Shown here piece after piece: positions 9,004-17,474 of a stretch of 64,000 nt of DNA. Source of the stretch: an uncultured Bacilli bacterium. Lineage in GTDB: Bacteria; Bacillota_I; Bacilli_A; RF39; UBA660. The stretch's first letter is position 1. Each line of letters starts with the position of its first letter. The notes beneath the pieces are model-generated. The model saw only the letters and a program-made list of their open reading frames with translations. It was not told where the DNA came from and did no database searches. Location of the stretch: positions 21,909 through 85,908 of the forward strand of contig CALVUP010000005.1 in assembly GCA_944363635.1 (NCBI GenBank), in the 5' to 3' direction. Made by a program: the position numbers and the translations under genes.

Positions 9004-9934
9004 ATTTTTGATTATAGATAAACATTTCTATCGCTAAAGACTTATCGATTGTACTTGTTTTTATTTGAAAATCAATATCAAATAAATCTTTTAATAACTT
9101 CGCCAACTGTTTTTTAGAATATGAATAAGCTCTTTCTCTGGCTTTTTTTACTGGATAAAGCTTTACTTTTAATCGATTGGCAATCTGTTGATCTGTTGCG
9201 CCTTCTAAACATTTTACTTGATACATCAAGCGAAGTTGAGAAGCTAGAGTGGCAATAATTTTTGTTTCTTCAATATTTGATTTCTTTAAATCTTGATAAA
9301 TTTCTAATGATCTTTTAATGTTTTTGTTTATTATATGATCAATTAAGGTAAAAAACACTTGGTCTGAATCATCTATATTTCTTCTTACACTTGCTATTAC
9401 ATCTTCTTTAGTAAGTTCTTTTTCATCTATTTTTAAAATTTTTAATTTTTCTACTTCACTTAGGGAAAGATCAATATCATTGTTGGTATAATCAAGAAGC
9501 GTTTTTATAAAGTCTTCATCATATTTATATCCAGCAATCGCTTTTTTTATGATATCTTTTATATCTGTTTCTACCTTTAAAAGTTTTGCTTGTTTTTTTA
9601 ATTCGGTTACAATTTTATTTTTTTCATATAATTTATCTGTTACAAAGACTAAGATGTGATCTGGATTGGGATTTTTAATGTATTTTAGTAAGGGCTCTAA
9701 TTCCTTTTCATCTTTCTTTTTTATACTGGTGGCTAAAAAAGTAGAAGAAGTTAGAACAATCATTTTATGAGGAACTAGAAAATTAATTGTATCAAGTTCC
9801 TCAATTACTTCTTGAATATTTTTATCAGGATAATCATAATACGTAATTTCATACTGTTGAGATGAGTTTAATTCTTCTAATTTATTTTTTACTAAAGAAA
9901 GATTCGTATTAACAATATAATATAAATTATTCAT
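9002..9934 (-). CDS. holA: DNA polymerase III delta subunit
   Basis: This 310-residue clamp-loader subunit opens the sliding clamp during replication. It has the HolA layout: an N-terminal AAA-like domain without a Walker A (about residues 1-130, with INFLVPHKMIVL and ILVFVTDKL), a helical lid with DLSLSEVEKLKI, and the C-terminal collar domain (about 200-310, with LASQLRLMYQVKCL). The start overlaps the last codons of alaS by 8 bases, so the two are translationally linked. This is a diverged but typical HolA for small Bacilli genomes. Confidence 0.85.
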   Translation of the reverse strand: MNNLYYIVNTNLSLVKNKLEELNSSQQYEITYYDYPDKNIQEVIEELDTINFLVPHKMIVLTSSTFLATSIKKKDEKELEPLLKYIKNPNPDHILVFVTDKLYEKNKIVTELKKQAKLLKVETDIKDIIKKAIAGYKYDEDFIKTLLDYTNNDIDLSLSEVEKLKILKIDEKELTKEDVIASVRRNIDDSDQVFFTLIDHIINKNIKRSLEIYQDLKKSNIEETKIIATLASQLRLMYQVKCLEGATDQQIANRLKVKLYPVKKARERAYSYSKKQLAKLLKDLFDIDFQIKTSTIDKSLAIEMFIYNQK

Positions 9935-12614
9935 TTCCTAAATTCTCTTTAATATCTTTTAAAACCTCATCCAAGGAAGAAATATCTTTTCCTCCTCCTT
10001 GAGCAAATTTATCTGATCCGCCACCATTTCCATCACAACGCATAGATGCTTGTTTTACTAAATAACCAGCATTAACTTTACATGTGCTTCTACAAACAAA
10101 GTTTACATTCTTTTCTTTTACATTGGCAAAAAAGACAATTCCATCCTTTAACTCATTTATTAAAGCATCTACGACTTCTTTAAGTACATCATTATCAAAA
10201 TCATTTATTTTCATAACAATGGCATTTATACCATGAATCACTTCTTTGTGATCTAAGAATTTCGATAAATCTTGTAGGGCCAATTGTTGTTTTTTCGTCA
10301 AATATTCTTTTTCTAATTTTTTTAGTTCACTGGTCACATATTCATATTCATTTCGATTAAATAGAATATCTTTATAACTAAGTGGAGCTGAATTATCAAT
10401 ATCTACATCAAACGTTAATTGAATATGATCCTTTTTCGCTAGAGCAATTGTCTTTTTTGCTTTCATTAATGCTTTGATCATACCATCGTTATATTTCTTA
10501 ATCGCACGTAACATAGCATCTTCGATTTTATCATTGGTTACCGCTTCAATACGAAATACATTTGCTCCTTTATTTTCTAATGAAACAATTGCGAATCGTT
10601 TAATATCTTTGGTATTTTTGGTATGGGTCCCTCCACAAAGCTCAATCGAATTTCCGATTGTGACTACACGCACAATATCTTTATATTTCTCACTAAATAA
10701 GGCCATCGCACCCAGTTTTTTTGCATCTTCCAAAGGCATCTCTTGTGTCAATGGCGTAATTGCTTCATTGATAATTTCATTTACTCGATCTTCTACTTTT
10801 ATAATTGTATCTTCACTAATTTTAGATGCATAAGTAAAATCAAATCTTAAATATTCATCGGTTACCTTAGATCCAGCTTGATGTACTTTGGTTCCTAATA
10901 TTTCTTGTAAAGCCCTTTGCAAAATGTGGACACAACTATGGTTGTTTTCAATATTTTTTCTTCTTTCAACATCAAGTTGTAAAAGGCAATCTTCGTTTAG
11001 TTTCATGGTTCCAGATAATACTTTTACTTTATGAAGATTTTGACCGTTTGGTCCTTTCATAACATCTAAAACACGGGCCTTAAATGTTTTACCAATAATC
11101 ATTCCTGTATCACTAATCTGACCACCAGCCTCAGCATAAAAACAAGTTTTTTTAAAAACCGTTAAACCTTCCTTATCTAGTTCCCTAACCTCTTTACCAT
11201 CTTTAAATAATCCTATTATATTGCTTTTTACTTCATAAACATCATAAATAAATTTGCTTTCTTTTGTAAAATTCATTAGGTCTTCATTTTGGGCATGCAT
11301 CATGCTTTCTGTTTTGCGACTATTTTTCGCTTGTGCTCTTTGTTCTTCCATATATTTATCAAATTCCTCTTTATCAACTGTGAAACCATTTTCTTTTAAT
11401 GTTTCTAAAGTTAATTCAAAAGGGAAACCATAGGTATCATACAATTTAAAAGCATCATGTCCACTGATGGTGTGATCGTTCGAATTTTGCATTAATTCTT
11501 GTAATTTTTTTTCTCCAGCATCTAATGTTTTTCGAAATAACTCTTCTTCTTGCAAGATAAGTGCTTGCACTTCAGCTTTATGTTCTAAAAGCTCTGGATA
11601 AGCGTCACACATCACTTCACATACAGAAGATACGAGTTTATACATAAATGGTTCATTGATTCCTAATTTTTTTCCAAAGCGAACACTTCTACGTAAAAGT
11701 CTTCGAAGTACATAACCACGTCCTACATTTTCAAACATAGCTCCGTCTGAAAGAGCAAAAGTTAAAGCACGGATATGATCAGCAATTACTTTAAACGCCA
11801 TTTCTCCGTTGTATAATACACCAGATATTTCTTCAATTTGATTAATAATTGGCGTAAATAAATCGGTATCAAAGTTTGAATCTACATTTTGAAATATACA
11901 GCACCATCTTTCAAGACCAGCACCAGTATCAATATTTTTATTTGGAAGTTCTGGATAATCTTTACGATTCATACCTTCTTTTGAGTTGTACTGACTAAAA
12001 ACATTATTCCAAATCTCTACATATCGTTCATTATCTTCTCCAGCCATAAATTTTTCTAAGGCATCATGATTTGGATCGTAAGCTTCTCCACGATCATAAA
12101 AAATCTCTGAATCAGGTCCACATGGTCCTTCCCCGATTTCCCAAAAATTATCTTCTAATTTTGCAATGTGCGTCGGATCAATACCAACGCTTACCCATTT
12201 ATCAAAAGCTTCCTTATCATCCGGATAAACTGTAATATATAGTTTTTCTTTTGGAATTGCAAAATATTCTTCACTTGTTAATAGTTCATACGCAAATTCA
12301 ATTGCTTCATTTCGAAAATAATCTCCTACTGAGAAATTTCCCATCATTTCAAAAAAAGTCTGATGTCTTTTAGTCACTCCAACATTTTCAATATCATTCG
12401 TACGAATACATTTTTGAATGCTTGTTAGTCGTTTGTTTTCAGGAATTAAAGATCCATCAAAATATTTTTTTAAAGGAGTTACTCCGGCATTAATCCATAA
12501 CAAACTATCATCATCAATTGGAATTAAAGGTGCACTTTTAATAACTAAATGGTTTTTACTTTGAAAGAACTTTAACCAAGTTTGTCTAATCTCATTACTT
12601 GTCATTCTTCTCAT
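9927..12614 (-). CDS. alaS: Alanyl-tRNA synthetase
   Basis: This class II synthetase of about 895 residues has an N-terminal catalytic core (WINAGVTPLKKYFDG, TKRHQTFFEMMGNFS). The editing domain carries the zinc motif HSCVH and the downstream LCGGTHTK. The C-terminal DHHA1 oligomerisation domain ends in RCDGNGGGSDKFAQGGG. I choose the ATG of MRRMTSNE because GAGG lies nine bases upstream; the open frame extends only to a TTG beyond. The start overlaps the end of the upstream P-loop kinase gene, so both should be read from the alanine T-box transcript. Confidence 0.95.
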   Translation of the reverse strand: MRRMTSNEIRQTWLKFFQSKNHLVIKSAPLIPIDDDSLLWINAGVTPLKKYFDGSLIPENKRLTSIQKCIRTNDIENVGVTKRHQTFFEMMGNFSVGDYFRNEAIEFAYELLTSEEYFAIPKEKLYITVYPDDKEAFDKWVSVGIDPTHIAKLEDNFWEIGEGPCGPDSEIFYDRGEAYDPNHDALEKFMAGEDNERYVEIWNNVFSQYNSKEGMNRKDYPELPNKNIDTGAGLERWCCIFQNVDSNFDTDLFTPIINQIEEISGVLYNGEMAFKVIADHIRALTFALSDGAMFENVGRGYVLRRLLRRSVRFGKKLGINEPFMYKLVSSVCEVMCDAYPELLEHKAEVQALILQEEELFRKTLDAGEKKLQELMQNSNDHTISGHDAFKLYDTYGFPFELTLETLKENGFTVDKEEFDKYMEEQRAQAKNSRKTESMMHAQNEDLMNFTKESKFIYDVYEVKSNIIGLFKDGKEVRELDKEGLTVFKKTCFYAEAGGQISDTGMIIGKTFKARVLDVMKGPNGQNLHKVKVLSGTMKLNEDCLLQLDVERRKNIENNHSCVHILQRALQEILGTKVHQAGSKVTDEYLRFDFTYASKISEDTIIKVEDRVNEIINEAITPLTQEMPLEDAKKLGAMALFSEKYKDIVRVVTIGNSIELCGGTHTKNTKDIKRFAIVSLENKGANVFRIEAVTNDKIEDAMLRAIKKYNDGMIKALMKAKKTIALAKKDHIQLTFDVDIDNSAPLSYKDILFNRNEYEYVTSELKKLEKEYLTKKQQLALQDLSKFLDHKEVIHGINAIVMKINDFDNDVLKEVVDALINELKDGIVFFANVKEKNVNFVCRSTCKVNAGYLVKQASMRCDGNGGGSDKFAQGGGKDISSLDEVLKDIKENLGNE

Positions 12615-13149
12615 TCTTATCAACCTCTTTTACAAATTTTTTTACTTTTTTCTCAAGACCTTCTAATGTGGTATCATTGATGATTTCATAATCATATCGA
12701 TTATAATCATCAATCAACACCTCTGTCATATGTTCTTTTTGTTTTTTTGTTAGATGAGATACATAGCCTGGACGTGTTACATGAAGCGCTATAGCGTTTT
12801 TATATTTCTTTTTAATGCTATCAAATTCGAGTGGGAGACGAACGTCACTAATGGTGATCACATCAAAATAGCGTGAATACACATCAATGTCTTGTAAAAT
12901 ACGATTGATAAAAAACATTTCATCGATTTGTTTACGAATAACTTCTGTACCCAATTCTTGCAATAATTCTCTAGGTTTTGTTTCATTATCACCATCCCAT
13001 TTTGCAATTTGTTTAGCATACATTTTGATATAATAAGCGATTTGAATGTTGACAACATCTAATCCTTTTTCTCTATAGATCGTATCAATCATCTCTGCTG
13101 TAGTATCTTTTCCACTATTTGCTTTTCCTCCAATTAATATTAATTTCAT
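12595..13149 (-). CDS. P-loop nucleoside/deoxynucleotide monophosphate kinase-like protein
   Basis: This 184-residue protein begins MKLILIGGKANSGKDT, a P-loop of the GxxxxGK(D/S)T type, after an AGGAGG ribosome site. ELLQELGTEVIRKQID and ITISDVRLPLEFDSI match the lid and R-P-E segments of phage-type deoxynucleoside monophosphate kinases and dephospho-CoA-kinase-like enzymes. The predicted reaction is phosphate transfer to a nucleotide; the acceptor is unknown. It is the first gene after the alanine T-box and overlaps alaS, an unusual pairing. A longer open frame starting inside the T-box terminator is rejected. Confidence 0.72.
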   Translation of the reverse strand: MKLILIGGKANSGKDTTAEMIDTIYREKGLDVVNIQIAYYIKMYAKQIAKWDGDNETKPRELLQELGTEVIRKQIDEMFFINRILQDIDVYSRYFDVITISDVRLPLEFDSIKKKYKNAIALHVTRPGYVSHLTKKQKEHMTEVLIDDYNRYDYEIINDTTLEGLEKKVKKFVKEVDKNEKNDK

Positions 13150-13171
13150 ATAAATCCTCCTTTTATAAAAT

Positions 13172-13345
13172 AAAAAAACCAAGCATAGGAGTGAAAAACA
13201 CGGTACCATCCTACTTTGGTCTTAATTTTTCTAACGACTTTGCCGATTTACTCAAAGGGTAGCCTTCATAAAGATAAAGATTAGTTTCCATCCACCACTA
13301 ATTTTCTATAACAATATTCTTTATTACTCGTCCTTGTCTACGTAA
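13172..13345 (-). promoter_or_regulatory. T-box leader (alanine) of the kinase-alaS operon
   Basis: On the minus strand the T-box element AGGATGGTACCGTG (13199-13212) is followed by a terminator that pairs CCAAAG-TAGGA with TCCTA-GCTTGG ahead of a run of T. The specifier context GAAG-GCT-ACC places GCT, an alanine codon, at 13261-13263. This agrees with alaS lying downstream, although a different gene comes first. Confidence 0.9.
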
Positions 13346-13362
13346 ATAAATATTACATATTT

Positions 13363-13391
13363 ATGATAACAAAAATAATAATTTTTTACAA
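13363..13391 (-). promoter_or_regulatory. Promoter of the alanine T-box transcript
   Basis: TTGTAA and TATCAT on the minus strand are 17 bases apart and sit directly upstream of the T-box leader. The elements are imperfect matches to sigma-A consensus. Confidence 0.5.
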
Positions 13392-13417
13392 CAAAAATTA
13401 ATTTTTTTATAAAAAAA

Positions 13418-13439
13418 AAGATAATCTTCTGATTATCTT
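13418..13439 (-). terminator. Terminator after tsf
   Basis: The minus strand has a 9-bp perfect stem (AAGATAATC and its complement) with a four-base loop and a run of nine T. It overlaps the tsf stop codon. Confidence 0.9.
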
Positions 13440-14313
13440 ATTTATTATTGATTTGATTCATAACTTCTTCAGCAAAGTTTTCTTCTCTCTTTTCAAGTCC
13501 TTCTCCAACTTCATATCGTACATATGAAATAAGAGTTGAATTGTTGTTCTTTAAAAATTGTTCTACACTTACTTTGCTTTCTTTAATAAATTCTTGTTCC
13601 AATAAACAATTTTCTTTATAGAATTTATTGATTCGTCCAGCCACCATTTTTTCAGCAATTTCAGCAGGTTTTCCTTCATTCATTACTTGCTCTTTAATTA
13701 CTTTTTGTTCATGTTCTAAAGTTGCTTGATCTACATCTTCTCTACTTTGACATAATGGACGCATAGCGGCAATATGCATAGCAACATCTTTGGCAACTTC
13801 TTCGTTTGTTCCTTTCACTTTGGTAATAACACCAATTCGACCACCCATATGAGAATAAGCACCAAAAACTTCATCATCTGTCTTCGTTATTTTTTCAAAT
13901 CTTCTAAAGCTAATTTTTTCTCCGATTTTTGCAACTAAAGCAATTAATTTATCATTGATAGTTTCATCATCTACTTTTATTTGTAAAACATCTTCAAGAG
14001 TTGTTTTATCATTTTTTACAATTGTATTTGCAAGCATATCTACAAAATCAGTAAATTCTTTATTTTTTGCTACAAAATCCGTCTCTGAATTTACTTCTAC
14101 AATAACAGCATCGTTACCATCAACGACAATTTTTGTGATTCCCTCAGCAGCAATACGGCTTTCTTTCTTTTCGGCTTTTGAAATTCCTTTTTCACGAAGC
14201 CAGTCAATAGCAGCATCCATGTTTCCGTTTGTCTCTTGTAATGCTTTTTTGCAGTCCATCATACCGGCTCCAGTTCTTTCTCTTAACTCTTTTACATCAC
14301 TAGCACTAAACAT
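13438..14313 (-). CDS. tsf: Elongation factor Ts
   Basis: This 291-residue protein is the guanine-nucleotide exchange factor for EF-Tu. It starts MFSASDVKELRERTGAGMMDCKKAL, the standard UBA-like N-terminal domain. The core exchange motif TDFVAKNKEF follows, then two dimerisation subdomains (HIAAMRPLCQSRED). Length matches the family. It lies 14 bases behind rpsB, the conserved rpsB-tsf pair, and ends at a strong terminator. Confidence 0.97.
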   Translation of the reverse strand: MFSASDVKELRERTGAGMMDCKKALQETNGNMDAAIDWLREKGISKAEKKESRIAAEGITKIVVDGNDAVIVEVNSETDFVAKNKEFTDFVDMLANTIVKNDKTTLEDVLQIKVDDETINDKLIALVAKIGEKISFRRFEKITKTDDEVFGAYSHMGGRIGVITKVKGTNEEVAKDVAMHIAAMRPLCQSREDVDQATLEHEQKVIKEQVMNEGKPAEIAEKMVAGRINKFYKENCLLEQEFIKESKVSVEQFLKNNNSTLISYVRYEVGEGLEKREENFAEEVMNQINNK

Positions 14314-14327
14314 ATAACATCCTCCTA

Positions 14328-15290
14328 TTATTTTAAAGCTGAAATAATTTCATCTTTCTTCATTTTTGAATATCCTTTTAATCCTTTTTCTTTAGCCATA
14401 GCTTTTAATTCTGTTAAAGTCATGCTGTCTAAATCTTTGGCTTCTTCTTTCACTTCTTCCTTGGTTTCTTCTTTAACTTCCACTAAAGTTTCTTTTACTT
14501 CTTCAACCGTTTCTTTCTTTTCTTCTACTTTTTCTTCTTTTACAGATTCTTTTTTGGCTTTTTTAGAAGCTTTTGCTTTATCTTCTTCACTTACATAATC
14601 AATTACTTCTTTACCAGTGGCTTCTGCAATCGCATTGGTTAATACTCCTAAAATTAATTTTACAGAACGAACTGCATCATCATTACCAGGAATAACATAA
14701 TCAACCATATCAGGATCACAGTTTGTATCTACAATACCAAATACAGGAATATGTAATTTGTGTGCTTCTTTAATCGCGATTTCTTCTTTCTTTGGATCTA
14801 CGATAATTAACGCATTTGGAGTTTTTTTCATGTTACGAATTCCTCTTAAATTTTTGTTTAATTTTTCGTATTCCTTTTTGATACCAATAACTTCTTTTTT
14901 AGGTAAAATATCGAAAGTTCCATCTTCTTCCATTTTTTCGATTTCTTCTAATCTTCTTACTCTCGATTTAATCGTTTTGAAATTGGTTAAAGTTCCTCCT
15001 AACCATCTTTCATTTACAAAATACATATCTGTTCTTTTTGCACATTCTTCAGCAGCCTCTTGTGCTTGCTTTTTCGTACCTACAAATAAGAACTTTCCAT
15101 CGTTTTCTGCAATTTTTTTAATTACATTGTAAGCTTCTTCAATTTGTTTTTCTGTTTTTTGTAAATCAATAATATAAATGTCCTCTCTTGTTGTATAGAT
15201 GTATTCCTTCATCTTAGGATTCCATCTTCTTTTTTGGTGTCCAAAATGTACACCGGCTTCTAATAAATAATTCATTGAAACTACTGTCAT
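14328..15290 (-). CDS. rpsB: Ribosomal protein uS2 with C-terminal Rho_N-like extension
   Basis: The first 230 or so residues are ordinary uS2 ([54 protein letters not shown]). After that the protein continues with a lysine/glutamate-rich linker and ends in [20 protein letters not shown] followed by [14 protein letters not shown], a Rho_N/SAP-like helical module. Total length is about 320 residues against the usual 240-260. An AAGGAG site precedes the ATG of MTVVSMNY; a longer in-frame start inside the leader hairpin is rejected. rplT, immediately upstream, carries the same terminal module. Confidence 0.95.
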   Translation of the reverse strand: MTVVSMNYLLEAGVHFGHQKRRWNPKMKEYIYTTREDIYIIDLQKTEKQIEEAYNVIKKIAENDGKFLFVGTKKQAQEAAEECAKRTDMYFVNERWLGGTLTNFKTIKSRVRRLEEIEKMEEDGTFDILPKKEVIGIKKEYEKLNKNLRGIRNMKKTPNALIIVDPKKEEIAIKEAHKLHIPVFGIVDTNCDPDMVDYVIPGNDDAVRSVKLILGVLTNAIAEATGKEVIDYVSEEDKAKASKKAKKESVKEEKVEEKKETVEEVKETLVEVKEETKEEVKEEAKDLDSMTLTELKAMAKEKGLKGYSKMKKDEIISALK

Positions 15291-15330
15291 AATTTTATTC
15301 TCCTTTTCGTTTTTTCTTCTACTAATTTCT

Positions 15331-15362
15331 AATATACCACCCAATAGGCACGAAGGTATATT
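15331..15362 (-). promoter_or_regulatory. Hairpin in the rpsB leader
   Basis: An 8-bp perfect stem (AATATACC with GGTATATT) encloses a 16-base loop between the rplT stop and the rpsB ribosome site. There is no T-run, so it is not a terminator. It may be a ribosomal-protein binding or processing site that controls rpsB; this is inferred from position and structure only. Confidence 0.45.
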
Positions 15363-15377
15363 AATTCATTAATATGT

Positions 15378-15911
15378 TTATTTTAAAGCATCAAGTAATT
15401 CTGCTTTTTTCATACTTGAATATCCTGTGATATTCTTTTCTTTTGCCATTGCTTTTAATTCTGCTAAAGTTAAACTAGATAAATCTTTTGCTTCTTTTTT
15501 AACTTCTACTTTCTTTTCTTTGCTCACTGGTTTTGCTTCTTGTTTTGTTACTTTTCCATCTAAACCATCTTTTGCAACTTTAACGATATCAGCAAAAACT
15601 TGTGGTTCGCTAATTGCAATTTCACTTAACATTTTTCTGTTGATTTCTACACCAGCTTTGTTAAGTCCTGCAATGAATTTAGAATAACTAATTCCGTTTT
15701 CTCTACAAGCTGCATTAATTCTTGTAATCCATAATTTTCTGAATTCTCTTTTTTTCTGTCTTCTATCTCTATAAGCGTATTGACCAGAATGCATCAATTG
15801 TTCTTTTGCAGTTTTATATAATCTATGTTTGCTTCCAAAATATCCTTTGGCTGCTTTTAACACTTTTTTATGACGTGCTTTTGTTGTTGCACCATTTTTA
15901 ACTCTTGCCAT
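15378..15911 (-). CDS. rplT: Ribosomal protein bL20 with C-terminal Rho_N-like extension
   Basis: Residues 1-117 are a standard bL20 ([23 protein letters not shown] at the start, then [15 protein letters not shown] and [21 protein letters not shown]). The chain then runs on through a lysine-rich linker to [20 protein letters not shown] and [12 protein letters not shown], a Rho_N/SAP-like module nearly matching the tail of uS2. The total is 177 residues where the family normally has about 118. bL20 is an early 50S assembly protein and the autoregulator of its own operon in Firmicutes. Confidence 0.96.
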   Translation of the reverse strand: MARVKNGATTKARHKKVLKAAKGYFGSKHRLYKTAKEQLMHSGQYAYRDRRQKKREFRKLWITRINAACRENGISYSKFIAGLNKAGVEINRKMLSEIAISEPQVFADIVKVAKDGLDGKVTKQEAKPVSKEKKVEVKKEAKDLSSLTLAELKAMAKEKNITGYSSMKKAELLDALK

Positions 15912-15923
15912 TTTCTACTCCTC

Positions 15924-16121
15924 CTATATCTTCTTTAATACATTTTTAAATCTCTTTAAGTCTGCTTGACTCAAAGCATTTGATGATCTTTTTTTACGAT
16001 TGATCTTAGTACTTTTCTTACCTAAGTTATGTCCAAATCCTGGATGTTTAATACTAATTGTACCACTTTTTCTTATCTTTAATTTTTTATTTAATCCACT
16101 ATGTGATTTAATTTTTGGCAT
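15924..16121 (-). CDS. rpmI: Ribosomal protein bL35
   Basis: This 65-residue, highly basic 50S protein starts MPKIKSHSGLNKKLKIRKSG and contains the expected HNLGKKSTKINRKKR segment. It sits 12 bases before rplT and 18 after infC, the conserved operon order. An AGGAGG site precedes it. Confidence 0.96.
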   Translation of the reverse strand: MPKIKSHSGLNKKLKIRKSGTISIKHPGFGHNLGKKSTKINRKKRSSNALSQADLKRFKNVLKKI

Positions 16122-16139
16122 ATGACTTCCTCCTTATTT

Positions 16140-16670
16140 CTATTTCTCTTTTTTAGGTATTAATAACATTGTCATTGATCGTCCATCTAGTTTGGCTTTT
16201 TGTTCTATTGTTGAAATATCTTCAAGACGAGCTGCAAATTTTTCTAGAACTTCTTTTCCTAAATCCGTATGAGCCATTTGTCTTCCTTTAAAACGAATTG
16301 ATAATTTAATTCGATCTCCTTTAAGTAAGTATTTTGTTACATTTTTAAGTTTTGTTTCAAAATCCCCTACATCAATAACGGGAGATAAACGAAATTCTTT
16401 TAATTCTGACTTATTGGCTCTTTGTTTTTTGCTAGCCTCTTTTTCTTTCTTTTGCTTTTCATAACGATATTTGTTGTAATCCATGATTTTAGCAACAGGT
16501 GGATTTCCATTTGGATTCAAAAGGACTAAATCAAGTCCGGCATAGCTTGCTAATGTTAAAGCGTCTTCAATTGATTTTACTCCTGCTTGTTCTCCATTTG
16601 GACCAATGACAAGTACTGGACTCACTTTAATTTGATTATTAACTAACAAATTATGTTTTGAGTTTCCGAT
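16140..16670 (-). CDS. infC: Translation initiation factor IF-3
   Basis: The IF-3 N-domain, linker helix (YNKYRYEKQKKEKEASKKQ) and C-domain (LSPVIDVGDFETKL, KLSIRFKGRQMAHTDLG, KLDGRSMTMLLIPK) are all present. No ATG lies near the expected start. A GGAGGTG ribosome site is followed seven bases on by ATC, in frame, giving about 176 residues; an ATT one codon earlier is the alternative. Rare AUU/AUC starts are a known feature of infC, because IF-3 discriminates against them and so limits its own synthesis. A TTG further in has no ribosome site. It is first in the operon behind the L20 leader. Confidence 0.93.
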   Translation of the reverse strand: MGNSKHNLLVNNQIKVSPVLVIGPNGEQAGVKSIEDALTLASYAGLDLVLLNPNGNPPVAKIMDYNKYRYEKQKKEKEASKKQRANKSELKEFRLSPVIDVGDFETKLKNVTKYLLKGDRIKLSIRFKGRQMAHTDLGKEVLEKFAARLEDISTIEQKAKLDGRSMTMLLIPKKEK

Positions 16671-16691
16671 AATTACACCTCCATAAAATGT

Positions 16692-16812
16692 AAAAAAGCG
16701 AATACAATGTATCCACTTTTTTACGTTCGAATAATTAGCATTTCCAAGCCTTTGAACCTATCACCCTTAGCGATCAGGTGGATGTGGATACATCTCTTTC
16801 CTTCTTCATTTC
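16692..16812 (-). promoter_or_regulatory. L20 leader (bL20-responsive attenuator) of infC-rpmI-rplT
   Basis: The transcribed leader holds paired segments around ATCCACCTGATCGCTAAGGG and GGTTCAAAGGCTTGG. It ends in a strong terminator hairpin (16692-16722; AAAAAAGTGGATACA with its complement, then T). This is the arrangement of the Firmicutes L20 leader, in which bL20 binding promotes premature termination. Confidence 0.85.
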
Positions 16813-16818
16813 TCTTAA

Positions 16819-16847
16819 ATTATACTAATATATATGAAAAAAGTCAA
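16819..16847 (-). promoter_or_regulatory. Promoter of the infC operon
   Basis: TTGACT and TATAAT on the minus strand are separated by 17 bases, a near-consensus sigma-A promoter directly ahead of the L20 leader. Confidence 0.85.
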
Positions 16848-16850
16848 CAA

Positions 16851-17411
16851 TTATTTTCTTTTTTCTTGAATTTTTATTTTCTTTTTTTCTAATTGATTTC
16901 TATGCTTTGTATTTCTTTTGGCTTTTTCTTCTTGCCCTTTAGAAAATATGGCTGTGGGACTTGCTAAAGGTTCAATAGTATAAATACTTAGAAACTGATT
17001 AAAAAATCTCTTTTTGTCGTTTTCTTCTATGGCATCAGTTTGCTCCTGATACATGTATTGATCCATTTTTTGTAAAAGAATAGAAAATGGATAGAGTTGA
17101 AAATCATAACCACCAAATTTTCCCGTCTGTTTTTTTATTAAGATCTTAATCATTTCGGGATAAAAATGAAGTATTCCTGCATTAATATGATAACCAGTAT
17201 CATCTAAAACCAATCCATGAATTGTCCTTTCATCAGCACCAGTAAAATCTTTTATTGGATTAGTAGGGTCTGAAAAATCAAATTCTTTTCTTACTTCATA
17301 TTTACGAATGGATTTGGTTAAAAATTTTTCCATTTGCTCGGTATCATAGCTTACTTGATAAGATTGTATTTTTTTATCTTCATAAAAAAGTAGTCTTTCA
17401 GTGTGTATCAT
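16851..17411 (-). CDS. Hypothetical cytoplasmic protein, lysine-rich tail
   Basis: I do not recognise this 186-residue protein. The start is the ATG of MIHTERLLFYEDK, six bases after GAGGGG; an upstream TTG is rejected. It has no signal or membrane segment. The core (about residues 20-150) is mixed alpha/beta with YDTEQMEKFLTKSIRKYE, INAGILHFYPEMIKIL and GGYDFQLYPFSILLQKMDQY. The last 30 residues are almost all lysine, arginine, glutamate and glutamine, suggesting a nucleic-acid-facing or disordered tail. It is probably expressed separately from topA and infC on either side. Confidence 0.65.
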   Translation of the reverse strand: MIHTERLLFYEDKKIQSYQVSYDTEQMEKFLTKSIRKYEVRKEFDFSDPTNPIKDFTGADERTIHGLVLDDTGYHINAGILHFYPEMIKILIKKQTGKFGGYDFQLYPFSILLQKMDQYMYQEQTDAIEENDKKRFFNQFLSIYTIEPLASPTAIFSKGQEEKAKRNTKHRNQLEKKKIKIQEKRK

Positions 17412-17474
17412 ACAAATCCCCTCTTTCAATGAGATGTATTATACCACAAAGACCGCATTTTATCAATCTGAATG

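Noticed and set aside
13150..13209. Longer N-terminus of the P-loop kinase
   Set aside because: It would start inside the T-box antiterminator; the ATG with AGGAGG directly ahead of the P-loop fits better.
15291..15344. Longer N-terminus of uS2
   Set aside because: It begins in the leader hairpin without a ribosome site; uS2 homology starts near the later ATG.
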